From: a bacterium TMED88
GTDB taxonomy: Bacteria; Myxococcota_A; UBA9160; UBA4427
Assembly: GCA_002171515.1 (NCBI GenBank)
Contig: NHEP01000190.1
Coordinates: 1-36,987 of the forward strand
DNA length: 36,987 nucleotides
Direction of reading: 5' to 3'
Part shown: piece after piece, positions 15,841 through 24,051 of the stretch
Layout of the letters: every line of letters begins with the position of its first letter
Numbering within the stretch: position 1 is the stretch's first letter
Position numbers and translations under genes: made by a program
Notes under the pieces: generated by a model
What the model was told of the DNA's origin: nothing
The model's database searches: none
What the model saw: the letters and a program-made list of their open reading frames with translations, nothing else

Positions 15841-16428
15841 CTACGATCGAAGAACGGACTGCAGGCCCGGCGTGCCCTCACTCATCGAGCGGCGCATGCG
15901 ATACAGATTGGCCTTGATGGCATCTTCAGATTTTCCCAACGCCTCAGCGATGGCTCGAATCGGCTGTTGGCGAAGATGCTTCAGGTGAAAAATTCGCCTC
16001 TGCAAAGGCGTCAGTTCCTGCACGATGATCTCCTCGCATCGCACGAGAACGCGCCGAGCCTCTACGGCCTGGTCGGTCGGGACTTCCCCGCCGGCGACAT
16101 CGAGGGCGCTGCCTGACTCAAGGGGCTCAAGGCGGGGCCGAGGCTTTCGGAATCGCCGGTTCACCTTGTTGCGCGTGATCCCAAAAATCCAAACCAGCAG
16201 GGTCGATTGCCCTTGGTAAGAAGGGAGTGCGCTGAGCAGAGTCATGAAGACCTCTTGCGCGACATCTTCAGCCTCGCCGACATCGCTCAGCCGCTTCAGG
16301 GCGAACCGGTAGACACGGGGAAAATACGCGGAGTACAGCATGTCAAAATGGGACTGGCTGCCGGCGAGAATCTCGCGCACCAACTCTTCGTCCGACGGCC
16401 ACGGTTTGCTGTTCGTTCTCGTTCGCAC
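15841..16428 (-). CDS. ECF-type RNA polymerase sigma factor
   Basis: A 195-residue sigma-70 family protein with only regions 2 and 4. Region 2 (about 27-97) includes FDMLYSAYFPRVYRFALKRL and the -10-recognition part AEDVAQEVFMTLLSALPSY; region 4 (about 139-185) has LTPLQRRIFHLKHLRQ and the helix-turn-helix IRAIAEALGKSEDAIKANLYRMRR. The frame is open up to GTG 16653, but GTG 16428 has GAGGAG 7-8 bases upstream and makes a protein of normal ECF length; the extra 75 residues would be low-complexity. No classical anti-sigma gene with a membrane domain is adjacent; the nearest downstream gene is the small unknown protein at 15109. Confidence 0.88.
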   Translation of the reverse strand: MRTRTNSKPWPSDEELVREILAGSQSHFDMLYSAYFPRVYRFALKRLSDVGEAEDVAQEVFMTLLSALPSYQGQSTLLVWIFGITRNKVNRRFRKPRPRLEPLESGSALDVAGGEVPTDQAVEARRVLVRCEEIIVQELTPLQRRIFHLKHLRQQPIRAIAEALGKSEDAIKANLYRMRRSMSEGTPGLQSVLRS

Positions 16429-16710
16429 TGGGGGGCTCCTCGCGTCGCTGCGATGCGTCGAGTCCAGAAGATCGGCACGGCCGACCGTTAGCTGATGGAT
16501 TCTTCTTCCCTCAGCCCCACAGTTTTTCCGGCGCGGTTCCTCTGGTGCCTCGGAGTTCCCTGTCTCCGAAGGCAACGCCTCGCCGGGTCTGTGGATCTGT
16601 GCTCTCTGCCTCGCAGTTGGGGGGTTGCTTTCAGAAGTTGGACTCGCGTCCACAGCTTGTTACTAGCAAGGCCCGTGCCAGCGCATTCGAATCGGCAAGC
16701 ATCCGGACAA
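16429..16710 (-). other. Long leader or N-terminal extension upstream of the sigma gene
   Basis: About 280 bases between the predicted ECF promoter and the chosen sigma start. The sigma frame stays open to GTG 16653, but the encoded stretch is low-complexity and lacks a ribosome-binding site, so I treat it as leader. No other gene is seen. Confidence 0.4.
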
Positions 16711-16716
16711 AGCCTC

Positions 16717-16743
16717 TACGTTCAAAGAAAAAAAGGTGTTCCA
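16717..16743 (-). promoter_or_regulatory. Possible ECF-type promoter upstream of the sigma gene
   Basis: On the minus strand TGGAAC (16743-16738) is followed after 17 bases by CGTA (16720-16717). GGAAC-type -35 and CGT-type -10 boxes are the hallmark of ECF-dependent promoters, and ECF genes are often self-regulated. The spacer contains a T-tract, also common in such promoters. It would give a leader of about 280 bases before the sigma start at 16428. Confidence 0.35.
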
Positions 16744-16763
16744 CTCGAAAGAGCCTACATGGG

Positions 16764-16809
16764 AATTTGACCCCAAGATGGAAAAGAAGTTCACAAATTG
16801 GGTCAAATT
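16764..16809. repeat. Long inverted repeat between lipoprotein and sigma genes
   Basis: AATTTGACCCCAA (16764-16776) and TTGGGTCAAATT (16798-16809) form 12 pairs with one bulged C around a 21-base loop. It lies 53 bases after the lipoprotein stop and just upstream of the ECF-like promoter, so it may be a terminator for the ppdK operon or an operator for the sigma gene. It is much more AT-rich than its surroundings. Confidence 0.6.
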
Positions 16810-16861
16810 GAGCCGAGTCTGAATCGAACCAACCTCGGCTCCGCCCCGGGGACCGGTGCCC

Positions 16862-17392
16862 TTACAACTTGCCCGGAATAATCCACCAGCGTCCCGACCC
16901 GAATTCCCAGCGGTCACGTCGAGTCACTGAGGTGGACCAAAATCTCAGCGGGAGGCCGTTCTTCCCCCGAAAGGAGACCTCGACCAAGACCGCATTCGGC
17001 TCGATGCGCTCCATCCGATCGAGGCGCACTGCGGTCGGCCGCACAGAGGCAAAGTGCGCGCGCTCCAAGGCTTCAGCCAACGCGGCGTAGTAGTCCGCGA
17101 AAGCGGCTTCAGACCGAAAAAATTCGCGCAGAGACGGATCTTCGTAGGTGGCCAGGCTGTTAAATCGACGTGCATTGATCCGGTTGTAGAAGATTCCGCT
17201 CAGGGGCACCAAGATCGTAAAATCTGCAGCCCCCCCCGGGTTGACACTGTCGGGGTCGAAACCCGCGTACCGCGCGTGTTGGCCCCATTGGCCGTACCCT
17301 GTGAACCCACAACTCACGAGGGCCAACGCCACGCTCAGCATGAGGGCAACGCGCAGACCCCCAAGCACCGCCGGCTTGAACAAGACTTTCAA
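16862..17392 (-). CDS. Lipoprotein with NTF2-like C-terminal region, coupled to ppdK
   Basis: A 176-residue predicted lipoprotein of unknown function. From TTG 17392 the N terminus is a signal peptide (basic start KVLFK, hydrophobic core VALMLSVALA) with lipobox LVSC, lipidated at Cys28. The mature part has an NTF2-like look: a helical section (SEAAFADYYAALAEALERAHF) followed by strands ending WEFGSGRWWIIPGKL; this fold guess is inference. The TTG start overlaps the ppdK stop as TTGA, so it is translated by coupling. The frame is open further upstream to 17461, but that would miss the signal-peptide architecture. Confidence 0.75.
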   Translation of the reverse strand: MKVLFKPAVLGGLRVALMLSVALALVSCGFTGYGQWGQHARYAGFDPDSVNPGGAADFTILVPLSGIFYNRINARRFNSLATYEDPSLREFFRSEAAFADYYAALAEALERAHFASVRPTAVRLDRMERIEPNAVLVEVSFRGKNGLPLRFWSTSVTRRDRWEFGSGRWWIIPGKL

Positions 17393-20259
17393 TCCGGGCG
17401 ACCGGTCACGACGGCCTGGGCCGCGGCCAAGCGGGCCACCGGCACGCGATAGGGAGAGCACGAAACGTAGTCGAACCCCAATCCCGCGAAAAATTCGATG
17501 CTCTGAGGGTCTCCTCCATGCTCGCCGCAGATCCCGAGTTTCAAGCGCGGTCGAGTGGAGCGACCCTTTTCGGCCCCCAGCCTCACCAACTCGCCGATGC
17601 CCTGCTCGTCGATCGAGACGAAAGGGTCATCCGCCATGATGTCCCGCTCGACATAGTCGGCCAGAAAACCACCGGCGTCGTCCCGGGAGAGCGCGTAACC
17701 CATTTGAGTCAGATCGTTGGTCCCGAAGGAGAAAAAATCCGCGTATTCGGCGATCACGTCAGCCGTCAAAGCCGCTCTCGGCACCTCAATCATCGTTCCA
17801 ATTTGCGGCTTTACACGGCACTTGGGCCGCTCGCGACGGACCGCGGCAATCTCGGTCTCGATCTCGCTCCGCAGCAACGAAAGTTCCATCGGATGCGCGA
17901 CCAGGGGAACCATAATCTCCGGCTTCACCTTGATTCCTTCACTGGCCACCACACAGGCCGCCTCGGTAATGGCCCTCACTTGCATTCGATAGATCTCTGG
18001 GAAGGTGATTCCAACGCGACAGCCCCGGTGCCCGAGCATCGGGTTCCATTCGTGCAGGCTGTCGACTTTGGCCCGCACCTCACCCACCTCGGAACTGGTG
18101 TGTCGGGCGACGTGCTCGATTTCTTCCTTGGTTTTCGGAAGGAATTCATGAAGCGGGGGATCAAGGAGCCGGACCGTCACGGGCAACCCCGCCATGGCGC
18201 GGAAGATCCCTTCGAAGTCCTGGCGCTGCATCGGAAGCAGCTTGGCCAGGGCGCCTTCGCGGGTCACCTCGTCTCTGGCCAGAATCATCTCTTGAACCAC
18301 CAACAACCGTTCGGGTTGGAAAAACATATGCTCGGTTCGGCAGAGCCCAATCCCTTCCGCACCGAAGCGTCGAGCCATTTCGGCATCCTGAGGGGTATCG
18401 GCATTGGTGCGGACGCGCAGTTTCCGGAAACGGTCCGCCCACGTCATCAACTCGTCGAATGCCCCACCGAGCTCTGGAACGACCGTCGGCACGGTTCCCA
18501 AAATGACATCGCCAGTGCTGCCATCCACCGTGATGGCGTCCCCAGCCCGGATCACGTGCTCTCCCACCCGCATCTCGTTGGCCGAGTAATCGATGGCGAG
18601 GCTCCCACAGCCCGCCACGCAACACTTTCCCATCCCCCGGGCCACCACCGCTGCATGCGAGGTCATGCCCCCCTTTGCGGTCAGAATCCCTTGGGCCGCA
18701 TGCATGCCGAGGATGTCTTCCGGCGAGGTTTCAATCCGGACCAGCACGACGCGCTCACCGGCCTTGGATCGAGTTTCCGCCTCTTCCGCGGAAAACACGA
18801 CCTGCCCGACCGCTGCACCGGGCGACGCAGGCAACCCGCGGGCGATCACTTCCAATGGCTGCGTCCGATCGAGGGTTGGGTGCAGCAGTTGATCGAGGGA
18901 GCTTGGCTGAACCCGCGCGATGGCCTCTTCGCGCTTAATCAGGCGCTCATTCGCCATATCGACTGCGATTCGGACCGCCGCGGCTGTGGTTCGCTTGCCG
19001 GAGCGCGTCTGAAGCATCCAAAGCTTGTCTTCCTCGATCGTGAACTCAATGTCCTGCATGTCCCGATAGTGGCGTTCGAGGCGCTTCTGAATCCGCACCA
19101 GCTCTCGATACGCTTTGGGCATCTGCTCCTCGAGGGTCGCCAGCCCCTCGGTGTCAGCGGTTCGGCTCGCCTCGTTGATCGGCTGAGGGGTTCGGATGCC
19201 CGCAACGACATCCTCTCCTTGAGCATTCATCAGGTACTCGCCGTAGAACACGCCCTCACCCGTCGACGGATTCCGGGTAAAGGCGACACCGGTCGCGCAA
19301 TCGTCTCCCATATTGCCAAAGACCATAGATTGCACATTGACCGCCGTACCCCAGGCCTCGTCGATTCCGTGAAGGCTGCGATAGGCCACCGCTCGATCGT
19401 TTTGCCACGAATCGAAAACCGCGGAAATCGCCCCCCAGAGTTGCTGCTCCGGATCTTGCGGAAAGGGCCGACCTGTATGCTCCTCCACGATTTCGAGATA
19501 TTCCCGAACCAGGCCTCGAAGATCGTTCCCCTCCAACTCCGTGTCCAAATCCACGCCTAAGCGCAGCTTTCGAGTCTCCAAAAGGTGTTCGAAGCGCTCG
19601 TGGGGCACCCCAAGCACCACATCGCCATACATCTGAATGAAGCGTCGATAGCTGTCAAAGGCGAAACGTTCGTCGGCCAGGGCAGCCAGCCCTTCGACCG
19701 TCTCATGGTTCAGGCCAAGATTCAGCACGGTGTCCATCATGCCCGGCATCGAAACCCGGGCACCGCTTCGTACGGAAACAAGAAGTGGACTTTCTGGGTC
19801 CCCAAAACGGCGTCCCCGTGACTGTTCAACACGAGCCAAAGCCGTCAAAACATCCGCCCGAACCGATTTGGAAAGACGTCGCCCTCGAGCATTGTATTCG
19901 GAACAAACCGCCGTTGAAATCGTGAATCCGGGCGGGACCGGCACACCCAAGTTCGTCATTTCAGCCAGGTTCGCGCCTTTGCCCCCAAGCGTATCCTTCA
20001 TCTCCGCGCGACCGTCGGCCTGGCCGTCTCCAAAATAAAAAACGACCCGAGTCGTTGCGCCTGAACTGCTCGGCTGACCGCTGGCCTTCTTACCCCGGGC
20101 CGAGGACTTCCGGCGAGCAGGCTTTCCAGCTCGCTTGGCGCCGCTGGCCTTCGAGCGTGCTGCTTTTTTTTTCTTGGCTGCCGTCTTTTTTCGGCGCCCC
20201 GAAGGCGAGGGGGACGCGACTTTTCGACGCGCAGGCGTCTTCTTTTTCCGAACGCTCAC
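17389..20259 (-). CDS. ppdK: Pyruvate, phosphate dikinase with N-terminal basic histone-like tail
   Basis: A 956-residue enzyme interconverting pyruvate + ATP + Pi and PEP + AMP + PPi. The catalytic part starts near residue 70 (FYFGDGQADGRAEMKDTLGGKGANLAEM region): ATP-grasp domain, swivelling phospho-His domain with His535 (GGMTSHAAVVARGMG) and PEP barrel with Cys911 (GICGEHGGDP). The His-Cys distance of 376 equals that in the Clostridium symbiosum enzyme (455/831), so the core is intact. The first 70 residues are an added Lys/Arg/Ala/Ser tail with repeats like KKKKAARSK. Start GTG 20259 has GGAGG 7 bases upstream and overlaps the glyS stop (GTGA), so the tail is probably translated. Confidence 0.96.
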   Translation of the reverse strand: MSVRKKKTPARRKVASPSPSGRRKKTAAKKKKAARSKASGAKRAGKPARRKSSARGKKASGQPSSSGATTRVVFYFGDGQADGRAEMKDTLGGKGANLAEMTNLGVPVPPGFTISTAVCSEYNARGRRLSKSVRADVLTALARVEQSRGRRFGDPESPLLVSVRSGARVSMPGMMDTVLNLGLNHETVEGLAALADERFAFDSYRRFIQMYGDVVLGVPHERFEHLLETRKLRLGVDLDTELEGNDLRGLVREYLEIVEEHTGRPFPQDPEQQLWGAISAVFDSWQNDRAVAYRSLHGIDEAWGTAVNVQSMVFGNMGDDCATGVAFTRNPSTGEGVFYGEYLMNAQGEDVVAGIRTPQPINEASRTADTEGLATLEEQMPKAYRELVRIQKRLERHYRDMQDIEFTIEEDKLWMLQTRSGKRTTAAAVRIAVDMANERLIKREEAIARVQPSSLDQLLHPTLDRTQPLEVIARGLPASPGAAVGQVVFSAEEAETRSKAGERVVLVRIETSPEDILGMHAAQGILTAKGGMTSHAAVVARGMGKCCVAGCGSLAIDYSANEMRVGEHVIRAGDAITVDGSTGDVILGTVPTVVPELGGAFDELMTWADRFRKLRVRTNADTPQDAEMARRFGAEGIGLCRTEHMFFQPERLLVVQEMILARDEVTREGALAKLLPMQRQDFEGIFRAMAGLPVTVRLLDPPLHEFLPKTKEEIEHVARHTSSEVGEVRAKVDSLHEWNPMLGHRGCRVGITFPEIYRMQVRAITEAACVVASEGIKVKPEIMVPLVAHPMELSLLRSEIETEIAAVRRERPKCRVKPQIGTMIEVPRAALTADVIAEYADFFSFGTNDLTQMGYALSRDDAGGFLADYVERDIMADDPFVSIDEQGIGELVRLGAEKGRSTRPRLKLGICGEHGGDPQSIEFFAGLGFDYVSCSPYRVPVARLAAAQAVVTGRPD

Positions 20260-21623
20260 GAAGCGGCCTCCAAGCGATCTCGCAAATAGTTCAAAACGCT
20301 GTCGGCTGAGACCCGCTCCTGACTCATGCTATCTCGCTCGCGAATCGTTACGCAGCCATCTTCAGCGGAGTCAAAGTCCCAGGTTAAGCAAAACGGAGTT
20401 CCGACCTCATCCTGCCTCCGGTAGCGGCGACCGATGTTGCCCGACTCGTCATAAAACACATTCATCCGCCGGGCGAGATCCTGATAGAGCCCTCGAGCCG
20501 GCTCGGAAAGCTTTTTAGACAGAGGCAAAACGGCGGCTTTGATGGGCGCGAGCTCCGGTGTTAGACGCATCACATTGCGCTTCTCGCCCTGCACCTCCTC
20601 CTCCGTGTAGCCATTCACCAGAAGAGCGAGGCAAGTCCGGTCCACACCCATCGAAGTCTCGATCACCATCGGGGTGTAGCGCTCCTTGGTTTCCTCGTCG
20701 GTGACAATCAGGTTCTTCCCCGAGAACTCGCTATGGCGCGTCAAGTCCCAGTCGCCACGATCGTGTACGCCTTCGATCTCCTGCCATCCAAACGGAAACA
20801 GGAACTCGACATCCTCGGCAGCCCGGGCGTAATGGGCGAGCTCATCTTGCGCATGCTCCCGAAAACGCACATTGGCTTCTGTGAAACCGATGGCCCGATG
20901 GAAGGACATGCGGGCCTCGCGCCAACTCTCAAACCACTTTTCACGCTCAGAGGGGTGACAGAAAAATTCCATCTCCGCTTGCTCGAATTCCCGCGAGCGA
21001 AAGGTGAAGTTGCGAGGTGTAATTTCGTTGCGAAAGGCCTTGCCGATCTGTGCAATCCCAAAAGGCACTTTGGAACGAGACGCCTCTCGGACTCGCTTGA
21101 AACCGGTAAAAATCGGCTGGCAGGTTTCAGGACGCAGGTAGGCCTCGGAAGACGCCTCGACCGACGCCCCCACGTGGGTCTGAAGCATCAGGTTAAAGTC
21201 CCGAGCTTCCGTCAGATCGCAGTCTTGGACCGAACCTTTCTTTTTCGTCACCGAGCACGGTTCGTCGGAAATCTGATCAGCACGGAAGCGTCGCTTACAG
21301 GTCCGGCAATCGACCATCGGATCCGAAAAATGTTCCACATGGCCAGAGGCTTCCCAAACCCGAGGATGACTCACGATGGCACTGTCGATGCCGACGACGT
21401 CGTCTCGTTCGCGGACCACCCTCTGCCACCAGGCCGCTTTCAAGTTGTTTTTGAGTTCGACCCCAAGCGGGCCGTAGTCCCAAAAGCCCGCGATGCCGCT
21501 GTAAATCTCGCTTGAAGGGTAAATGAACCCCCGACTCGCACACAGAGACACGAGGGTCTCCATGGAGAGAGGATGGCGCGCGGGTTCCCCTGCGGCGCTC
21601 CCGGTCGCGGAAATCTCGGACAT
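20256..21623 (-). CDS. glyS: Glycyl-tRNA synthetase, dimeric (eukaryote/archaeal-like) type
   Basis: A 455-residue class II synthetase of the single-chain alpha2 type, not the bacterial alpha2beta2 type. Landmarks are FIYPSSEIYSGIAGFWDYGP near the N terminus, a CRTC (106-109) zinc-like insertion with a later Cys, motif 2 in GKAFRNEITPRNFTFRSREF (given in part) and motif 3 in IETSMGVDRTCLALL. The anticodon-binding domain follows (APIKAAVLPLSKK). I choose ATG 21623, since the frame's earlier codon at 21692 overlaps recO. It ends in a GTGA overlap with ppdK. Confidence 0.95.
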   Translation of the reverse strand: MSEISATGSAAGEPARHPLSMETLVSLCASRGFIYPSSEIYSGIAGFWDYGPLGVELKNNLKAAWWQRVVRERDDVVGIDSAIVSHPRVWEASGHVEHFSDPMVDCRTCKRRFRADQISDEPCSVTKKKGSVQDCDLTEARDFNLMLQTHVGASVEASSEAYLRPETCQPIFTGFKRVREASRSKVPFGIAQIGKAFRNEITPRNFTFRSREFEQAEMEFFCHPSEREKWFESWREARMSFHRAIGFTEANVRFREHAQDELAHYARAAEDVEFLFPFGWQEIEGVHDRGDWDLTRHSEFSGKNLIVTDEETKERYTPMVIETSMGVDRTCLALLVNGYTEEEVQGEKRNVMRLTPELAPIKAAVLPLSKKLSEPARGLYQDLARRMNVFYDESGNIGRRYRRQDEVGTPFCLTWDFDSAEDGCVTIRERDSMSQERVSADSVLNYLRDRLEAAS

Positions 21624-21676
21624 GACGGATGCGGCTCCCTGGAATCGGTCGGTCTGCGATCCGCGGAAACCGAATC

Positions 21677-22516
21677 CTAAGTGTTTGGCCACCCGGCCGG
21701 GCGACCCTGAAGCGGCGGAGTATCCACCCGAGGAGCCCGAGGTGTCAAGCTGTCCCCGCGGAGAGATTCTTCCAAAAGGGTTTCGCTCCTCAGCTCCAAA
21801 CCGACGTGGAAGCGATGAAAGCGGAAAAGAAGGCTCTCGGCTTCAGCCAGAGCCTGCCTGCCGAGGGCGAGGCGCTGAAGGCGATCCCAATCCAGTTCCA
21901 GCGCCTGCTGGAGAGCCCGCAGCGTGCCCAAGTGCACCGGGAGAGCGGCTGCCCCCACCTCCAATGCATGTTGGGCGCAAACGACCCCGCCATCCGCTAC
22001 CAAAAAACCGGCCCGCGCTGCGGGGGGCCGGCCGCAGCGCACGCAGCGTCGCAACTCTGGACACAACCCCAGGGCATCCAGGGCTCTCAACTCAACGAGG
22101 AGCCGTAATCGACGGTCCGGTTGCGTCTTTTCAATCGTTCTCAGGGCCGACAGAGCAAATTCGAACAAATGGCGTGCTTCGGCCGGACTTCCGTTTTCCG
22201 GGGCCATTCGGTCAAGGGTTTCGACGAGGTACCCGGCCAGGGCAAACCGGCCCATGTGGTCTCGCAGAGAAAGAAAGGGAGAAATCAGAATCGCTTGTTC
22301 GAGAAAAGCCATCCCCCCCCGACGACCGGGACGCCCCGCAATCCGCAGGTGATTAAAGACATCCAAGGTGCCTGGAAAACGCCGAAAGCTGCGCCTTGCC
22401 CCCTTGGCGATCACCGTGAGGCGGCCGAATTCAGGCGTCAAGAGATGAGCAATCCGGTCCGACTCACCAAAATCGACCGCGCGCAGGAGGATCGCTTCGC
22501 CCGCCAGCTTCTTCAC
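21677..22516 (-). CDS. recO: DNA repair protein RecO
   Basis: A 279-residue RecF-pathway protein that anneals DNA and loads RecA with RecR. The N-terminal OB-fold starts GEAILLRAVDFGESDRIAHLLT and RLTVIAKGARR; a helical domain follows, with a zinc site of Cys158/Cys161 (CVRCGRP) and Cys180 with His183 (CAQH) in place of the usual last Cys. Start GTG 22516 is 10 bases after the RodZ-like gene. The last 30 residues are an unconserved Pro/Arg-rich tail. Confidence 0.9.
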   Translation of the reverse strand: MKKLAGEAILLRAVDFGESDRIAHLLTPEFGRLTVIAKGARRSFRRFPGTLDVFNHLRIAGRPGRRGGMAFLEQAILISPFLSLRDHMGRFALAGYLVETLDRMAPENGSPAEARHLFEFALSALRTIEKTQPDRRLRLLVELRALDALGLCPELRRCVRCGRPPAARAGFLVADGGVVCAQHALEVGAAALPVHLGTLRALQQALELDWDRLQRLALGRQALAEAESLLFRFHRFHVGLELRSETLLEESLRGDSLTPRAPRVDTPPLQGRPAGWPNT

Positions 22517-22525
22517 GCGCCGAGT

Positions 22526-23122
22526 CTAGGGGCCTTCAGTGGGTTTCGGTATGGCGGGCCCAGAGCGCGGGGTTTCTCCCGGCGCGGGCTTTGTACGAGC
22601 CAGCCCTCCGGAGCGGAGCCGTTCGCCAGCCTGGGACTCGGCCAATCGCCTCACGGGGTCGATCCGAAAAACGACGGCGTCATCTGGCGCGGGGCTCGGG
22701 GGAGACGCGCTTGTGCTCGCCCACCGGAGGAGCCCCCAGGACAGAACGACCAGCGCACCGCAGAGCCCCCACACCCAAGGCCTTTGAAGCCGCCCCGTTC
22801 GAGAAGACCCCGGTCCGTTCGAGGAGGATTCGGGTGCAGGCTCCACCAGCATCCGAGCGATCGTCTCGGAGGGGTCCAGACCGAGCGCTTCTGCCACGGT
22901 CCGCACGAATCCCCGAACAAAACCATCGGTTTCGCCATCAAAAAAGCCCGCCTCCAGACGGTCCAGGGAGCGAATCGGTATGCGGGTCACCCGGGATAGG
23001 TCCTCGGACGAAATGCCCCGCAGCTCGCGTTGCCCCCGCAAGTAAGCCCCGATGCCTCGATCTAATCCCGGCGGATGCTTATCGGCTTCCCATTCCCGGT
23101 CGGCCCGTGCAGCCTCGTCCAT
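22526..23122 (-). CDS. RodZ-like HTH membrane protein, C-terminally short
   Basis: A 198-residue protein: a RodZ-type helix-turn-helix (about 22-90, IGAYLRGQRELRGISSEDLS and FVRGFVRTVAEALGLDP) followed by one membrane helix (about 115-134, WVWGLCGALVVLSWGLLRWA) and only about 60 residues outside, rich in Pro/Ser/Arg. RodZ links MreB to the cell-wall machinery; full RodZ has a C-terminal periplasmic beta domain that is missing here. Start ATG 23122 has AAGGG 5-6 bases upstream. Position after a PilF-like gene matches the pilF-rodZ order in many proteobacteria. Confidence 0.82.
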   Translation of the reverse strand: MDEAARADREWEADKHPPGLDRGIGAYLRGQRELRGISSEDLSRVTRIPIRSLDRLEAGFFDGETDGFVRGFVRTVAEALGLDPSETIARMLVEPAPESSSNGPGSSRTGRLQRPWVWGLCGALVVLSWGLLRWASTSASPPSPAPDDAVVFRIDPVRRLAESQAGERLRSGGLARTKPAPGETPRSGPAIPKPTEGP

Positions 23123-23196
23123 TTTCGCCCTTACCGCGCGTTCCGCTGCGCTGCTCCGCACAGCCAAAGACCAAACCGCGTGTTCAGGCTCCGAGT

Positions 23197-24045
23197 CTAA
23201 CGAAGCAGCTCGAGATACGAGCGGGACTGCTCGCCCCAAGGGCCATACGGAGATCGATCAAGAGCGACGTTGAAGTGCTCGATCGCCTTCCCTCGGTTGC
23301 CGAGAGAAACGTAGACCTCAGCCATGCGATAATTCGCCTCAGCGAGGGCGTTGGGAGCCATTCGCCCCGCCTCGGCGGCCTGCTCATAGTGGTTCAGGGC
23401 CGGCAGGAAAAGATGCTCCTTTTGGTCGAGAATCCCGAGGTTCAAGTGGGCCGGCGCATAGCGAGGATGGAAATCCAGCGCTTCGTCAAAGCTCGCCCGC
23501 GCCGCACCGTACCGCCCCAGCTTAAACTCGGCCCATCCTTTGTTCGTCAGGGCTCTCCAGGGGGAGGAAAATGTCGGGTCCGTGACCAGGGTCTGCGCGC
23601 GCTCGATGCTGTCTTCGTAGCGCTCCATCTGGATGTACAGAACAGAAAGGTTCAGCAGCGTTTCCTGATAATTGAAATCGCTGGGATCATCGCTGAGTCG
23701 GAGGGCCTCGATGAGTTCGATCTCCGCTTCCTGGAGAAGACCCTTGCGGCGGTAAGCCTCCCCCAAGGAGAGGTAAGTCACCGGATCAGACGGATCCAAT
23801 CCCTGAGCCTCCCTCAATTTGCGAATCGCCATGGCGGTTCGTCCCTGGCTGAGGTGGTCGATGCCGACGTCTCGGGTGGCACTCGCCATGCCTTCATCAG
23901 TTGTCTCACCAGCGACCAAATGCGTCGAGGCGCAGCCAGAGAGCACAAAAAGCCCAAAAAAAGCGAGCCCCAGGACCTTTTTGCCTAGAAGGCCTCGCCC
24001 CTGTCGCAGCGCGGGTTGCGATTGATCCGCCTGTATTTGATTCAT
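23197..24045 (-). CDS. TPR lipoprotein, PilF/PilW-like
   Basis: A 282-residue lipoprotein: signal peptide with lipobox VLSGC (Cys38), then tandem TPR units (for example AIRKLREAQGLDPSDPVTYL, EAEIELIEALRLSDDP, YEDSIERAQTLV, AARASFDEALDFHPRYAPAHL, LPALNHYEQAAEAG, AIEHFNVALDRSP). PilF/PilW is the outer-membrane pilotin that helps PilQ secretin assembly for type IV pili. Architecture plus the following RodZ-like gene support PilF, and a pilus block is elsewhere in the window, but a general TPR lipoprotein cannot be excluded. Start ATG 24045. Confidence 0.82.
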   Translation of the reverse strand: MNQIQADQSQPALRQGRGLLGKKVLGLAFFGLFVLSGCASTHLVAGETTDEGMASATRDVGIDHLSQGRTAMAIRKLREAQGLDPSDPVTYLSLGEAYRRKGLLQEAEIELIEALRLSDDPSDFNYQETLLNLSVLYIQMERYEDSIERAQTLVTDPTFSSPWRALTNKGWAEFKLGRYGAARASFDEALDFHPRYAPAHLNLGILDQKEHLFLPALNHYEQAAEAGRMAPNALAEANYRMAEVYVSLGNRGKAIEHFNVALDRSPYGPWGEQSRSYLELLR

Positions 24046-24051
24046 CGGTCC

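Noticed and set aside
17518-19560. 680-codon open frame antisense to ppdK
   Set aside because: It mirrors the codon pattern of ppdK on the other strand in GC-rich DNA, has no recognisable domain, and ppdK has intact catalytic motifs throughout.
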